DNA of 64,000 nucleotides from Ancylostoma caninum (GCA_037903475.1 JBAJFG010000300.1:248001-312000), one strand, 5' to 3'; shown: positions 1 to 11,276, numbered from the stretch's first letter. The notes: generated by a model not told the origin, from the letters alone. Program-made: numbers and translations.

Positions 1-796
1 GTGGCGTGTCAGAAAACAGAAGAGCATATAGAGTGTAACTACAACTAGAATTAGAACAATATTAGTACTTATGCAGTGCCGTTTATTCGAATTCCTCAAA
101 TGGTAAAGATGCTCCACAAAACTGCTCTGTTCCACAAAACGCAAAAATGCTCCAAAACTCAATTTCTGCAAAGCACGCAATACTATACAGGAGAAAACAT
201 CGCAATATTCCACATTAGGTGCTCCAAGAATTTCAAAAAAAGTGCTCACCACCTCAAGTAATTGCCCTATACAAAGTTTCGGCCAAAAATTTCTGAAAAT
301 TTTTGGGGCCCCTAATGTGAAGTAGTGCCGAAAACATACGAAAATTATATTCAAAAGAAAACTAAAACAATTATGAAAACAATAGTACTTCCACTCACTT
401 CGCTAACCCTCTTTTTAAGTGATGAGCAAGAAGCAGGCTGTTCAATAGAGCGACAACGAAACCGAATAAGTCCGAGCGTCACTAACCGTCGCCACTGCTA
501 GAAAGCTTCAAATCCGTTTTGAAGTCTCGCCAGTACGACATAAGAGGCATTAGAGGAAATGGAGAAGAATTCAACCCAACGAAAGAACAAACATGTGGAT
601 TTGGATTTCACCAAATAGGCAAAGGAGACCTTTCTGCAAGACACCGAAAGTGTCCAAACTTTGGGCCAGCATTTCACCGTTCCAATTCACCCCAGTTCCA
701 CCCACCGATGAAGAACGATTTGAATCCCAAACGGAAGAACGGAAGAACCATTTCAGAGAACGGAGAAGTGATGCTGTTCTGCGCCCTCAAATCAAA
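1..796. other. Gene-free stretch
   Basis: I see no supportable gene here. Reading frames are short and overlap in several frames, as expected from chance. The sequence is AT-rich with scattered A-runs. The only recognisable feature lies at its right edge, where the dispersed 67-bp repeat begins. Confidence 0.6.
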
Positions 797-863
797 TGGC
801 TGCACACACTGCGCGAGCCTTTACAGCATCGTCCAAAGTACTGCGGAGTCCTCTCAAATTTCA
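797..863 (+). repeat. Dispersed 67-bp repeat, copy 1
   Basis: This segment recurs in the same orientation at 3566-3632 with only a handful of differences. Both copies contain CACACACTGCGCGAGCCTTT and end in CAAATTTCA. Sequence on either side of the two copies does not match, so this is a dispersed repeat rather than a large duplication. It is probably a fragment of a transposable element, but the family is not recognised. Confidence 0.75.
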
Positions 864-2141
864 TCGAAAATAGCATTCGTTTTGTAACATGATCTCGTTT
901 TTGTGCGGCTACTATAGAAAACAAAGGGAAATGTCGATTTCGGCACAATAATAACAGTGTTATGCTAAATGATGTTGCTAAGTGTTATCAGCGGAATCGA
1001 TATCATCCATCGAAAACTGTTTAGACTTTATCAAAAATGAATTTTTTTATGTGAATGATGGATGAGCTACTATCAGGAAAGATAGTTGGAGAGAGCCAAG
1101 ACAGAAAAGATCGCAGACTTGTGGAAGGGTGATGAGAAAGTCATTTAATGTTCAGGAGTACTCAGCTAGTGTCACGTTTGAAGCAGACTATAAAATAACA
1201 GGGCATTCTCAGGTTGCTTGTGAGACAGCTATGGACAGTTCTCGAGAGGTAAGCGTAATGGGTGATAATCGTTCTCTACCATCTCCTTAGAAGTCGTTGC
1301 GCAACTCAAGGAAGCGAGATCTTACTCATCTGAGAGCCTTGAAAAGATGAAGGCAGCCAAGTTTCAATTCTCGGTTTTTTTTCCCTTATATGGTATTTAC
1401 AGTTAGCATCGAGGTGCGTTCTTCGCGAAATCGCCGTGGCCGCCTCACTCGCGCTGGAATCGCTGCCGTAATGGGAAAACAGGGTTCTCTTGATAATTTT
1501 CCGTCCTATCAAGAAAAAAATCAACTAGTTCTCAAGAAAGCCATATGGTTTGCTGTCCAGCGGCGAATCCAGCGCAAGCGACGCCCTCGTGCCATGAGCT
1601 TCCCGGGCTGCGGAAAACGCATTTTCATCAGCGCTCGCTATAGATATACAGTCCTTGTCGAAAAGATAGACCGATTGCGCGTGCGCTCTCATATCGTCGG
1701 GGCCGCAGAATCGCAGCGGGACCGACTCGACCCTCTCACTTCTAGCATAATCTCTCCGCATCTCTCGTTCGGGTCCCACCGTGTTCCCGCACTCACGGAA
1801 TCAGTCTATCTTTTCGACAAGGACTGTAGTGTTTCACTGGGGAACACAATCATGAAGATATTAGAAAAAGAGAGAACGCGGGAAATAGTGCCGTATTCGT
1901 AAAGGCGGGCGAGGAATGCACAAAAAAACTCAACTACTGTCGTTTTTGGAACGGACTATATGGGCGCTGGCGCCAGAAAAGTGGGCTATGTATCGGTTTG
2001 AAGCAAATTTGGAGTGAACGTTACGGTGAGCTAGCAATGACTCAGGGCGAATCATCGTTACTTCTAAACACACACTACAAAATAAGGTCATAGCGTTTCG
2101 GGATCTTCTTTAGTATACCATTAACACATAACGGCCAATAC
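864..2141. other. Gene-free stretch with a 30-bp inverted repeat
   Basis: No gene is supported. The stretch from about 1540 to 1830 is GC-richer than its surroundings and stays open in both strands (a 170-codon frame on plus, 84 codons on minus), but neither product resembles a known family. Two 30-bp arms at 1647-1676 and 1799-1828 are inverted copies of each other with one difference, which suggests a small foldback element or a repeat-derived segment rather than a coding exon. Confidence 0.5.
1647..1828. repeat. Inverted repeat, 30-bp arms
   Basis: The arm at 1647-1676 matches the reverse complement of 1799-1828 at 29 of 30 positions. The 122-bp spacer is GC-rich. The arms could be termini of a small non-autonomous element or a cruciform-forming sequence. 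No target-site duplication is evident beside the arms, so the element class is not assigned. Confidence 0.7.
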
Positions 2142-2157
2142 GACCCACCGGTGGGTC
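2142..2157. repeat. 16-bp perfect palindrome
   Basis: GACCCACCGGTGGGTC is a perfect 16-bp palindrome in AT-rich surroundings. It could be a binding site for a dimeric protein or the centre of a degraded inverted repeat. No function can be assigned from sequence. Confidence 0.6.
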
Positions 2158-2219
2158 ATATCCGTTTTATCTCTTTTTCTTAGACGGAGCTTCCCCAAAT
2201 TCTGCCCCTAGGGATTATT

Positions 2220-2770
2220 CAACCCGCTGAACACGGAAATGGCATCCATTTTGTACCGTAACTGCAGTACTGCAGGACTACTGTCATACTGTAGCTGTTG
2301 ATGTATCTTCTCACAGCATTTACAGCAAATTTGAACTTTGGGGTTACATGACGTGCCGAACATAAATACGCCATCAGTCCTGCACCGTAGAGCAGTGCTG
2401 TAAGGCTATTGTAGCGTTATCGTATGATTACCGTAGGCATGCTGTAGATGCATTTTGTTCACCAAATTTAGTGAAACTTTGGCAGGTGGGGGTTTCTGAC
2501 AAGCTAGACACGAATTTGAGATCCATATTCGAGATAGGTGCCATATTCTAGTTCAGAGTGTAAAATTACCCCAGTTTCGGGCAAATTTTGATGAAAAACC
2601 CTCCCCACAGTTCCTACAGTATGATTACAGTAACCCCGCAGTGAAACGATACGGTAGACAATGGATTTCGTATTCTTAATCAGTATGTGAAATAACCCTC
2701 CTGTGCAAATTTTGGTTGAATTCTGATAGAAAAAGGTCTTTCTACAGTTTCTACAGTACATATACAGTAA
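2220..2770. repeat. Diverged copies of a palindromic repeat family
   Basis: The stretch contains blocks resembling the palindromic element at 20616-20788, for example GCTGAACACGGAAATGGCAT followed by CCATTTTGTACCGTAAC, and later an inverted-looking block ending in CCTGTGCAAATTT. The copies are clearly diverged and the limits are approximate. The CAGTA and TACAGTA motifs recur many times. I read it as old MITE-derived sequence with no gene. Confidence 0.4.
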
Positions 2771-3565
2771 CACTACCGAAGTGCTTTACCAAGATGGCAC
2801 ATTTGTGATCGGCATGTCAAATATGCCATATTTCTCGCAAATCCGGTGAGAAACAAGCGCAAACTCGCTTTGGTCCAAAGTGGCCCAGAGTGGAAAAACT
2901 GCGTTGTCGCGAATGTGTTAAAGAAATCCATAACATGAACGAAGAGGAGACTACGAAAAGATTTAACCAGTTAGAAAGAAGAAAGAACTATCAAGTCAGC
3001 ACTGGTGGGCGTATTGGACGAAAATCGAAAGGAAAACAAAGCAACATCAACTGCCAATCATGCGAAAACTGTTTTAAAAGACGCCTTGTATCTATAAAAT
3101 AAAGAAAAGCAATTAACTGGCTAGTGAAACGCAGCCGCATCGCGCCTCCAAGGCTGAATTGCACTCTCTAAATGAAATGAACTGTTAACTACACAAATCT
3201 CCAAGTATTTGAATAAATGTTAAGCTCTTGTTGGCAGTACACAGGGTGTTAAATAATAGAGAGAAATAGTCGATAATTATGCGAAGGCGCGTGCGATCGC
3301 ACTCCCAGTCTAAAATAGCTACAAACCAGTGAACAGGTGGTGGTGTTGCTTCTCATTTTATAATAGGAAGTGGCTTGCAAAGGTGTGCTTCGCTGAAGCT
3401 AAAGCATCGATCATGGTTGAGTATTTGCTTTTGTGCAGCTCATTGTGGATCGCTGGGAGGTGGAGCATCCTGCTGGGAGTGGTGGACAGAATTACGGAAG
3501 GCAGCCACGGCCGCGCCGGTATCGTAAGCTGTCCTGTGTTAGGCGTCAGTTACATTGCTGCGCGC
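2771..3565. other. Gene-free stretch
   Basis: Only short open frames without family resemblance are present, including a 70-codon frame at 2890-3102 rich in Lys, Arg and Glu. No splice-supported exon chain or RNA gene was recognised. Confidence 0.5.
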
Positions 3566-3632
3566 TGGCCGCACACACTGCGCGAGCCTTTACGGGATCG
3601 TCCAAAGTAATGCGGAGTCCTCCCAAATTTCA
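3566..3632 (+). repeat. Dispersed 67-bp repeat, copy 2
   Basis: Same-orientation partner of 797-863. The match starts at TGGCCGCACACACTG and stops at CAAATTTCA. The two copies are about 2.7 kb apart with unrelated sequence between them. Confidence 0.75.
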
Positions 3633-5044
3633 CAAAGAGGGGATTCTAACTGAACCGCACCCGGTGACGGTTCATCAAGGCTCAGAAAGTCACCTTTGAC
3701 CCCTAGAGTAGTGTGCGAACGAAAGCATTCTCCGAGAGCAAACCCTTCTAAAGCACCAATCCGAATCGTGTTGACTGTCATATACAACAGGCGAGCAAAT
3801 CATGAGCTTGATCCTACATCAGTTTTCATCCGAACTACCACCTCGCACTGTGCCAAAATAATGGTGACAACTTTGATAACACCAACACAAATAATAGTGA
3901 ACAGGAACTTGATAAGGCTCAGTGTAAACATGATTTTGGTATACTCTGGGGAGGGGGGGGGGGGCAGAACTCATGAACCACTCTGTACACAAACGTATTC
4001 TCAGGTGTTGATCGCACTTACCAACATCATTTAGCATGATGCTGTCATTAGCGTGCCGAAATCGACATTTCCCTTAGTTTCCTACAGTAATCCGTATTAA
4101 ATGGATGCTATTTTCGAGACCAGCACCTCAAAACCTCAAACAGGACGGATATGGAATTATACAAAAAAACTTCAAATGAATTAGTGGGCAAACGAACTAC
4201 TACCTCTGTTTCGACGGAGGTGACGGTAAATCTCACTCTTTTTTCCGCTTCCTCTCCCTGGATGGTGAACGGCACTTCTCGGCTGAAATAAAAGAAATAT
4301 AGCTGCACTTACTTTTGCATAACGAAGACTAAAATTGTAATAGGTATGAAGAGAAATAGAAGGAATGGAAATATGAATTGAAAACAGAAGAAATTTCTAA
4401 CAAGATACCAGGAGCAACAGGTTTCTTCCGCTTTTCCTTTTCCACGCAAAATTTGTTTTTTCTTGTCACAAATTTGTCACAAATTTCTTGAATCTCGAAG
4501 ATTTATTGCTGGTAGAAGCGCCTGAGGAACTGCAAATTAACGATGCTCAATAAAATCTTGGTCACTACCTAAGGAGACCTCTTAACAGAAGCACACGCTA
4601 GTTAAAAAAACAGGCACAATGCGGATTCCACAGAAGTTAGGAACACGATCAAGTTCTTGCAGATCGGTACCGGAAATTCTGAAAAAAAAAAGAGTTTCGC
4701 AAAGAACCACTACCCAAATTTAGGAGAAAGTAGACTGCGTACTCAACTGTTGAGTTGCGCCACAATGGCCGTAGCCACGGTCAATGCTCCCGACATGGTA
4801 CTACCTCGGACATGTCCTAGGACCGATGAAGGCACCTCCCTCCCAGCACACTTTCGCAGCGCTCACCACTTGCCACCTGGGGTGCCACCTTGAGGTGGCA
4901 ACCTCGGTGACGTCCAAGGACATCGCGACATTGTAGGCAGCTGAAGTTTCTATATTTGCGCACGGCTGTTTGAAACAAGGACATCTAAACACTGTAAATG
5001 GGGGTGAAACAAGGTCACAGGGATAGCACCCGAGTGAGGTAAAG
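3633..5044. other. Gene-free stretch with a poly-G run
   Basis: No gene is supported. A run of 12 G begins at 3953. From about 4830 the sequence becomes rich in CACCTNGAGGTG-like palindromic words that lead into the repeat at 5045. Confidence 0.5.
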
Positions 5045-5240
5045 TTGCAAAATTCTGGGGTGGTAGTAATTTGGCCGAAACCTCGAGGTAACCTCGAGGT
5101 AACCGTCAAAAGTTACCTCGAGGTCACCTCGAGGTCATTTTCCCCAAAATCTATTGTAAAACAACTGAGACCTCGAGGTAACAGACCGGTCACTTTGAGG
5201 TTTCACTCTGGTCTCGACCTACCGGTAACAGAACTAAGAC
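5045..5240 (+). repeat. CCTCGAGGTAAC palindromic repeat, copy 1
   Basis: The block begins with GGGGTGGTAGTAATTTGGCC and continues into several tandem or near-tandem copies of ACCTCGAGGTAAC or ACCTCGAGGTCAC, each itself palindromic around CTCGAG. An inverted, diverged copy lies at 15055-15172. This structure of a unique end plus short palindromic subrepeats is typical of non-autonomous DNA transposons, but terminal inverted repeats and target duplications were not established. Confidence 0.65.
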
Positions 5241-6832
5241 CGTGATCTAATATCTAATCATACATGTTTGTGGAAATAGTATCATGAGGCAAGAGACGCA
5301 GACCGGTCTCGAAAAAGTACTCAGGAGTACTTCTTCATTCTGACCTGCAGGTCTTAAGCTCTGAAGGGAACCTTCTAAGTTGAGTGGTTCCTCTCGTGTT
5401 CAGAGGGCTTCTTAGCTATTTTTTCACTCAAACACCACGGATACTCTCTTTCAGAGGCAGACAGTTGGTTATTTTGAAGATAGAAGGAATTCAGAGGTCT
5501 TTCAAACCTATTAGAGTGGCAAGAAAGTGCTGAGCCGATTTTTTAGAAAGTTCCAAAACTTTCGATCCAAACTTTGCACACGTTTCGCCCGGGCACCGGC
5601 GAAGGTTTTAGGATACTTTTCGCGGCCATTATCGATTGATGTATCAATTATATCGATTTTACAGATTTTTCGCTACATCTACGCAGAGATCGGTGGAAGC
5701 ATGTCTACCGGGGTTTCTTATAACACTGAAACCGAATATGAGAACCATTTTGCACGGAAACCCAAAAAAAAGTTTTTTCGCCTTTGTGAGCAAAGAAACA
5801 CAAAAACGCAATTATCTACGTATTGAAGTAGCACCTATATCCCACTACAAACTGGAACAGCGTAAACACCAACCCAGAAACGTGCTCGTAATACCCCTCC
5901 TCCAACACGAAATGACAAGCATTCTTTTGTTACTATTTCATTTTTGTTCCGCAGTTTAATGTGTTAGCACGCACCATTTTGCTGCACATTCAGCTGTTGT
6001 GTGGTTTTGTGAGTACATATTTGACAGCACATAAGTGACTGTTTAGGGGTTTGGCGGCTTGGCTTGGCTCACAATCAGCACGAGATGTCAGTCGCTGAGA
6101 ACTACCTCCTCCCATTTTAACTCGTGTTGGAATTGCATTGAACGACCCAACTTGTCGCAAACTAAAAGATTGCAAATGCTACATCACCTTATATAGGACA
6201 AATCAATATCTGAGCAGGTCATATCTCTCAGGTGTCAGCCGGGCAGACGGTCTAGCGAGCTACAAATACGGGCTTAGTCTTTGTGCAAATGTGTGTGCCA
6301 GGCAGCGTGTCATCTTGTGGCGTTTCTGGGAGTTGTACAGGAATGAGCTCCCGAGAACGGTGACACACGTGACATGTCCTGGAGCTGATAGTATTTAAGA
6401 GCGAGTAGTTAGTAGCTGCTAATAGCTAACTACGTGCGCTAACACAGAATGTGCTAACACCTCAGTTCCGAAAACGAGGTGACACACTGCATTTGAGGGT
6501 AAGGGTTTCTTGAAGAGATCCAATAGTTGCATATTTTAGCTTTCCAATGCCGAAAGAAAAAGGGCATCGCCTCTCCCAGCAGCAGCATCTGACTTTATTG
6601 TGAAAGTGGTCCTCAAAAACGAAGAAGTTCTTTTGCGTGGGCAGAGTCATAGACTCCTAAGTGCAAACGACCACCGCAACGAATTATGGAGGACAATCGC
6701 CAAGAAAGTTTATGAAAAATGAGGTAGCGCTCAGCGCTCCCCAAGTGCAACAACACTTTAACAATCGCAGAAAGCGTGCACTGTCTGTGGAATCTGAGGA
6801 GAAAAAGTGAGGTCTAAAGACGTATTTATTAG
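5241..6832. other. Gene-free stretch
   Basis: Frames up to about 107 codons occur (5636-5959, 6138-6398) but overlap other frames and show no family resemblance. No exon chain, RNA gene or transposon terminus was recognised. Confidence 0.5.
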
Positions 6833-7110
6833 GTTAGCGAGAAAGTAATACCCGGAAATTTCCAAATGTATTGTAAATATATATGTATATCGTAAAGATA
6901 ATTTTATTTTGACGAGCAGCAAAAAATGTATAAAGCAATGTTTGATATGGCCAAAACTCAAGAAAAAGCGATAAAGTGTGTTGTTGAAGTTCTACAGTCG
7001 CTGAGTCGTGACATCGATGAACTGGGGAAGGTGACTGCACGAACAGTCTTTAAGTGCTCGAATTTCCACTATTAAAATTTTTGAGGATCACGTTGTGACT
7101 AAAAAGTTAA
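6833..7110 (+). mobile_element. Possible mariner-like end and remnant
   Basis: The sequence TTAGGTTAGCGAGAAAGTAA, preceded by TA, resembles the outer terminal repeat of mariner-family elements, which commonly begin TTAGGTTGNNNNNAAAGT. The following 200 bp has a short open frame without a confident transposase match. No opposite terminus was found, so this could be a solo end or a chance match. Confidence 0.3.
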
Positions 7111-7439
7111 GGTAGTTGCTAAAGTAGCGGCATCTCAAGAGAATAAAAAGAATTCGGAAGAAGGAAGCCTGTAGAAGGATAGAATTTTATATTGACTTTT
7201 TGACTAAGTGTTGTTCTGTGGCGAAGAATACAAATAAACTCAATGCTCATGTTTCTTCAGATGATCTTCTAAACTGCAATGACTTCAACCTATTCTAAAT
7301 GATACAGTAGATGACATTCTCAGCAGTTTGATTTGGAACTAGAGCCTTGCAACAACATAACTGCGGATGTCTCTTTCTCCTTCAGGGGGATGAGCCATTG
7401 TAGCTTTCCTTCTTCCTAGGCGGCGGAACCTTGCTACTC

Positions 7440-9046
7440 CCGAGCAGTACCCGATGTTGTGAAGCACAGCACTAACTATCACCATTTTCTATGCGAAATG
7501 TGGTGCTACTCTGAACTTAGACGCAAGTGCTGTGAATCTCTTCTTCCATCGTCCAAATGTCCTTCCAACTATGAGACGGGAATGAATATGCTCTCGATTG
7601 AATCGCATCTTGTGGTTATCTCCTCGAAGGCTGGTAGGGCGGAACGGTGTCATTATCCCTTGCGTAGCCGCAGTCACCGATGAGTTGATAGCTTCACCTG
7701 TGCGGAAAAGACGACTAAGGGCACATCTGTTCCAGACAGTGGAATCATGGGTAGCGCCTGGGAACGCGCTATTCACGTATAGGATGCGACCTATAGCATC
7801 GGCAACGACGCAGACATTGAGAGCACTCCATCCTTTTCGGCTCATATATTGAGAACCATCTTCTTTTGGGCACAGGATGGGCACAAGTGTTCCATCAATA
7901 CATCCAATTATGTCTGAATAAGAGTAAAGATAAAAGAGAAGTTACATTGCGCTGGTATGCATCACTCCTTTATGTTTTGATTATATTATGGATCATATTA
8001 TTTTGTTTTATAGTAATCTGCTTCAAGGCAATTTTTAATATTAATCTGCTTCAACGCTTTTTCCAATATCACCACAGAACTGTGAGCTATTACAAAAGCA
8101 AATGGCGACATATTCTTGATCTGATAGATGGTTTGAGTTTGCCATTGAGTTGGCTTATTGTGGCCATAGATGCAACGCCATTATGTGGAATTCAGTCGCT
8201 GCACCGCTATTAAATAATGGTGTACAAGAGCATATGACGCATAATGAACAATCTATATTGAAGCTATAGGGGTGTGGTACGTTACATTTGGAAAAATAGG
8301 AGGCGCCAGCAAGCTTTTCGATTGGCCGTTAGCATGAATCGACCAATCACATAGGTTAACCGCGCAACGCTGTGCAAGCATAACGCTCCATACCACGGTA
8401 TCGAGCGAAGTGTGAAAATTGACCGAAATATGCAGCTTGGAGGTATTATGAACAACTCACTCAATTTCAGTACTATTCTCAAAGCAAACTCACTGCTGAA
8501 TTTCCCTATTCTAACAAATTCACTGGTCCTATTCCTGCACCAGTTTACATCACCCGGTCTACACACCAAGAATCGGGACACTATATCCGGATGAGTCAAG
8601 GCTGCCACTACCCTGTGCAATATACTGGATAGTGTTTTTTGTGAGCAGCCAATAGTATCCCCCAAAACGACCTGATGGGAATCGGTCGCAAGATACTTCA
8701 CACCAATAGCAACCTGCAATGCAAGTGCATTCGCATTTGTCACGGAATCAACATCGAAATGCCTTGGTACCTGCTGCCTTTTGGAAATTGCCCAAGGTTT
8801 CCTCATATCGTCTCCAAGTTTCGACCACAGTAGATTAGTAATCCAGTCCAAATGACTGTCATTGAAGCGGTATCTCAATTTTATGAGGTTCTGGTTGCGT
8901 GAAAGAGTACGGCGGGGATCAATTCTGCCACACTTTACATTTCTTTGACGGTTGCTACGTTCGGGGATTATCAGCGATTCCATCTCTAAAGCTAACAATG
9001 TTTTGTAGAAAATTGTTGAGTGAATGGTGACAAGTAAGTGTGACAA
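7440..9046 (-). pseudogene. PIF/Harbinger (HARBI1-like) transposase gene, decayed
   Basis: Exon 1 (9046-8494) encodes the N-terminal helical region with LQVAIGVKYLATDSHQVVLG. Exon 2 (7913 down) encodes the DDE nuclease, including GCIDGT (first Asp) and FPGATHDSTVW (second Asp). An intron at 8493-7914 has a GTGAGT donor and CAG acceptor; splicing gives the family-typical junction GKFSNIIGCIDGT. The position of the third acidic residue reads VGRTFGRWK where the family normally has VERTFG, so the catalytic Glu is Gly. The GDCGY motif is legible only in another frame, indicating paired frameshifts near 7690. A TAG at 7489-7491 precedes a further in-frame, family-like C-terminus (KMVIVSAVLHNIG). 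The start is uncertain: Met codons lie at 9046 and 8983. It cannot be a functional transposase. Harbinger terminal repeats and the MYB-like partner gene were not seen. Confidence 0.85.
7914..8493 (-). other. Intron of the Harbinger-like transposase
   Basis: The intron (580 bp on the minus strand) starts GTGAGT at 8493 and ends TATTCAG at 7914. Removing it joins codon AGC-A to AC-ATA and restores the conserved Harbinger motif around the first catalytic Asp. The exact restoration makes a real splice site much more likely than chance. It is AT-rich and contains no other recognised feature. Confidence 0.7.
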
Positions 9047-9099
9047 GAAGTTCGTGAGAAGATCATACCTATTTAAGTTGGTTATTTTAGTTTTTTTAA

Positions 9100-9597
9100 G
9101 TTATTAATAGAATCTTCAACAAAAATGTTATAACTAGCATTATTAAAAACAACACAAATAGGCAATTATATGAGTACCATGAACCATTTTCTAAAAAAGT
9201 TTTCAATTATAACAGCTTTCTTAAAAACATAACGAACGAAACAGTTACTAACATTTTGAAAACTACTTGTGTATGCAACGATATGGAGTTTAACAAATAT
9301 GTAGATCCCTATCATAAACATGTTATCACAGAAGATTTATCAATAATAAAAGACAGAGGTTTACTTAATATATTGAATAGAGGTACTAAGTTCGAAATTG
9401 TTAAAGAAATACATAAACAGGATATTAAGCAATGGGTTATAGATTGTATGGGCAAATACACGGACAAAGTCAAAAGTGTTTATAATCTTGACAATATTGC
9501 ACTAAAACATATAAAAGAACAATTAAATAAAGAAATTTCTAAAAAACTTAAACCTTTGCTTTACTACAATAAGTTAGCAAACATATGTTATAATTAC
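9100..9597 (+). pseudogene. Reverse transcriptase block 1 (N-terminal)
   Basis: The frame is open from just after a TAA at 9097-9099 to a TAG created at 9598 by the first insertion. It encodes a Lys/Asn-rich region with a segment LLNILNRGTKFEIV, similar to the LxxKGPKF-like stretch upstream of the RT domain in Penelope-like proteins. The block ends NICYNY and continues at 11291 with NYIQKNF once the insertion is removed. No start codon is assigned. Confidence 0.65.
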
Positions 9598-9620
9598 TAG
9601 CGCCCCTTCGGGACGCTAGA
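9598..9620. repeat. Terminal hairpin at the left end of the insertion
   Basis: TAGCGCCCCTTCGGGACGCTA folds on itself with an 8-9 bp stem containing one mismatch and a small loop. It sits directly at the junction with the interrupted reverse transcriptase. A hairpin at a transposon end is a feature of Helitron 3' termini and of some rolling-circle elements, but that link is inference. Confidence 0.55.
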
Positions 9621-9832
9621 AAGTGGGGTGGGGCAGCCATTTGAGGCATGTGCAAAAGCTCCACACGTGCAAAATGCTTAGGAAATTAGCAAATAAGCAA
9701 AATTAATCATTAACTGAGCTCAAATTCAAAAACCTTCTTATAAGTTACGTATAAGAGAAGCGGAACAAATCTTCCAATGGGCCCAAACGTGAAGTCCTTC
9801 TTATGAGTTGAGTATGCGAATGAGAAGTTCGC

Positions 9833-10826
9833 GTTCTCCATCGGCGGAACTGTATCCTGCCGTACCCCACATTATTGGACAAAGCGAAATTGTATCCGAG
9901 TGTTTTCTACACTACTGGGCCGCAGCGGACTTTCCTCCATCGGTGGACCAGTATTCTGGCGCCGTCTTCACACATTAGGCCTGAACCGTATCCTGGTATT
10001 CTCCACTTTACTGAGTCACACCGGACCAATCCTATGTTGGCGGACCCGTATCCTGGTGTTATCCATACTACTGGGCCACGGCGGGCCCTTTCTCCATCGG
10101 TGGACCCGTTTCTTGGTGTTCCCCACAGCACTGGGCCACGGCGGGCCCTTTCTCCATCGGTGGACCCGTGTCTCGGCGTTCTCCACAGCACTGGGCCACG
10201 GCGGGCCCTTTCTCCATCGGTGGACCCGTGTCTCGGCGTTGCCCGCACCACTGGGCCACGGCGGGTCCTTTCTCCGTCGGTGGACCCGTTTCTTGCCGTT
10301 CTCCACAGCACTGGGCCACGGCGGGCCCTTTCTCCATCGGTGGACCCGTATCTTGGCGTCCCCCACAGCACTGGGCCACGGCGGGCCCTTTCTCCATCGG
10401 TGGACCCGTTTCTTGGTGTTCCCCACAGCACTGGGCCACGGCGGGCCCATTCTCCATCGGTGGACCCGTGTCTCGGCGTTCCCCACAGCACTGGGCCACG
10501 GCGGGCTTTTTCTCCATCGGTGGACCCGTGTCTCGGCGTTGCCCGCACCACTGGGCCACGGCGGGCCCTTTCTCCATCGGTGGACCCGTTTCTTGCCGTT
10601 CTCCACAGCACTGGGCCACGGCGGGCCCTTTCTCCATCGATGGACCCATGTCATGGAGTTTCTCGCACCACTGGGCCAGGCGGGCCTTTTCTCCATCGGT
10701 GGACCCGTATCTTGGCGTCCCCCGCACCACTGGGCCACGGCGGGCCCTTTCTCCAACGGTGGACCCGCATCACAGCACTGGGCCACGGCGGGCCCTTTCT
10801 CCTTTGTTGGACCCGTATCCGTATTT
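9833..10826. repeat. 60-bp minisatellite, about 16-17 units
   Basis: The unit contains CACTGGGCCACGGCGGGCCC, TTTCTCCATCGGTGGACCCG and a variable segment such as TATCTTGGCGTTCTCCACAG. From about 10080 to 10660 the period is exactly 60 bp; the left and right ends are more diverged and include shorter units. Because 60 is divisible by three and the unit lacks stops in most frames, long open frames of 220-317 codons appear on both strands. These are artefacts of the array. A diverged inverted segment related to the unit lies at 15174-15422. The centre is far more GC-rich than the flanks. Confidence 0.95.
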
Positions 10827-10893
10827 AGTTGATTGGATATACAATGTCATACCTTCCTATTTAGAGGCGATGCGGCAATAGCACCCACCAGAT

Positions 10894-11276
10894 GAGGCGA
10901 CCGCGCAGGTCCACCCTTCCGAGCTTCCGAGACGCGGCAGCCCTCATAGCACCCGTCCATCTCTTCCTGCAAGTGCACTCCGCGTCGCATCAATGGAAGG
11001 CTGGTTTTCCTGCTGCGTATATTGTGCAGTCTAAAAGCTCGTAAACACTCCCTCACTCCTATGCGGCGAGACCGCCAGCGAAGGTGATGAAATCACCATC
11101 CCGTGCATGTGGGAGAGCCAGCAGTGACGTAATTTTGGGTCCCGAAGCGAACGTGTCTGCGTCCATGGAAATCGGCCATTTCGCCACACAGTCTGCGCCT
11201 CAAGATTGCGGTGTCTATGAGTGCCGCCCGGTATCTCTAACCGCTCTAGCCCCCTTACGGCGTTTGTTTAGTAGAT
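10894..11276 (+). repeat. 383-bp dispersed module, copy 1
   Basis: This segment matches 48691-49075 over its whole length at roughly 85-90 percent identity in the same orientation. Shared landmarks include GGCTGGTTTTCCTGCTGCGT, CCTCACTCCTATGCGGCGAG, the palindrome GGTGATGAAATCACC and CGCTCTAGCCCCCTTACG. Copy boundaries are sharp, so this is a defined interspersed repeat. No terminal inverted repeats, poly-A tail or reading frame conserved between copies was seen, so the class is unknown. Confidence 0.9.

Noticed and set aside
1390..1902. 170-codon plus-strand frame
   Set aside because: It spans the inverted repeat, is overlapped by an 84-codon minus frame and resembles no family.
9875..10828. 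A 317-codon Pro/Ser/Gly-rich open frame and similar long frames on both strands
   Set aside because: They are produced by the 60-bp tandem array whose unit length is divisible by three and lacks stops. Frames exist on both strands simultaneously, so none is supported as a gene.
10894..11276. 383-bp module as a tRNA- or 5S-derived SINE
   Set aside because: No A-box/B-box pair, poly-A or simple-repeat tail was visible in either copy.
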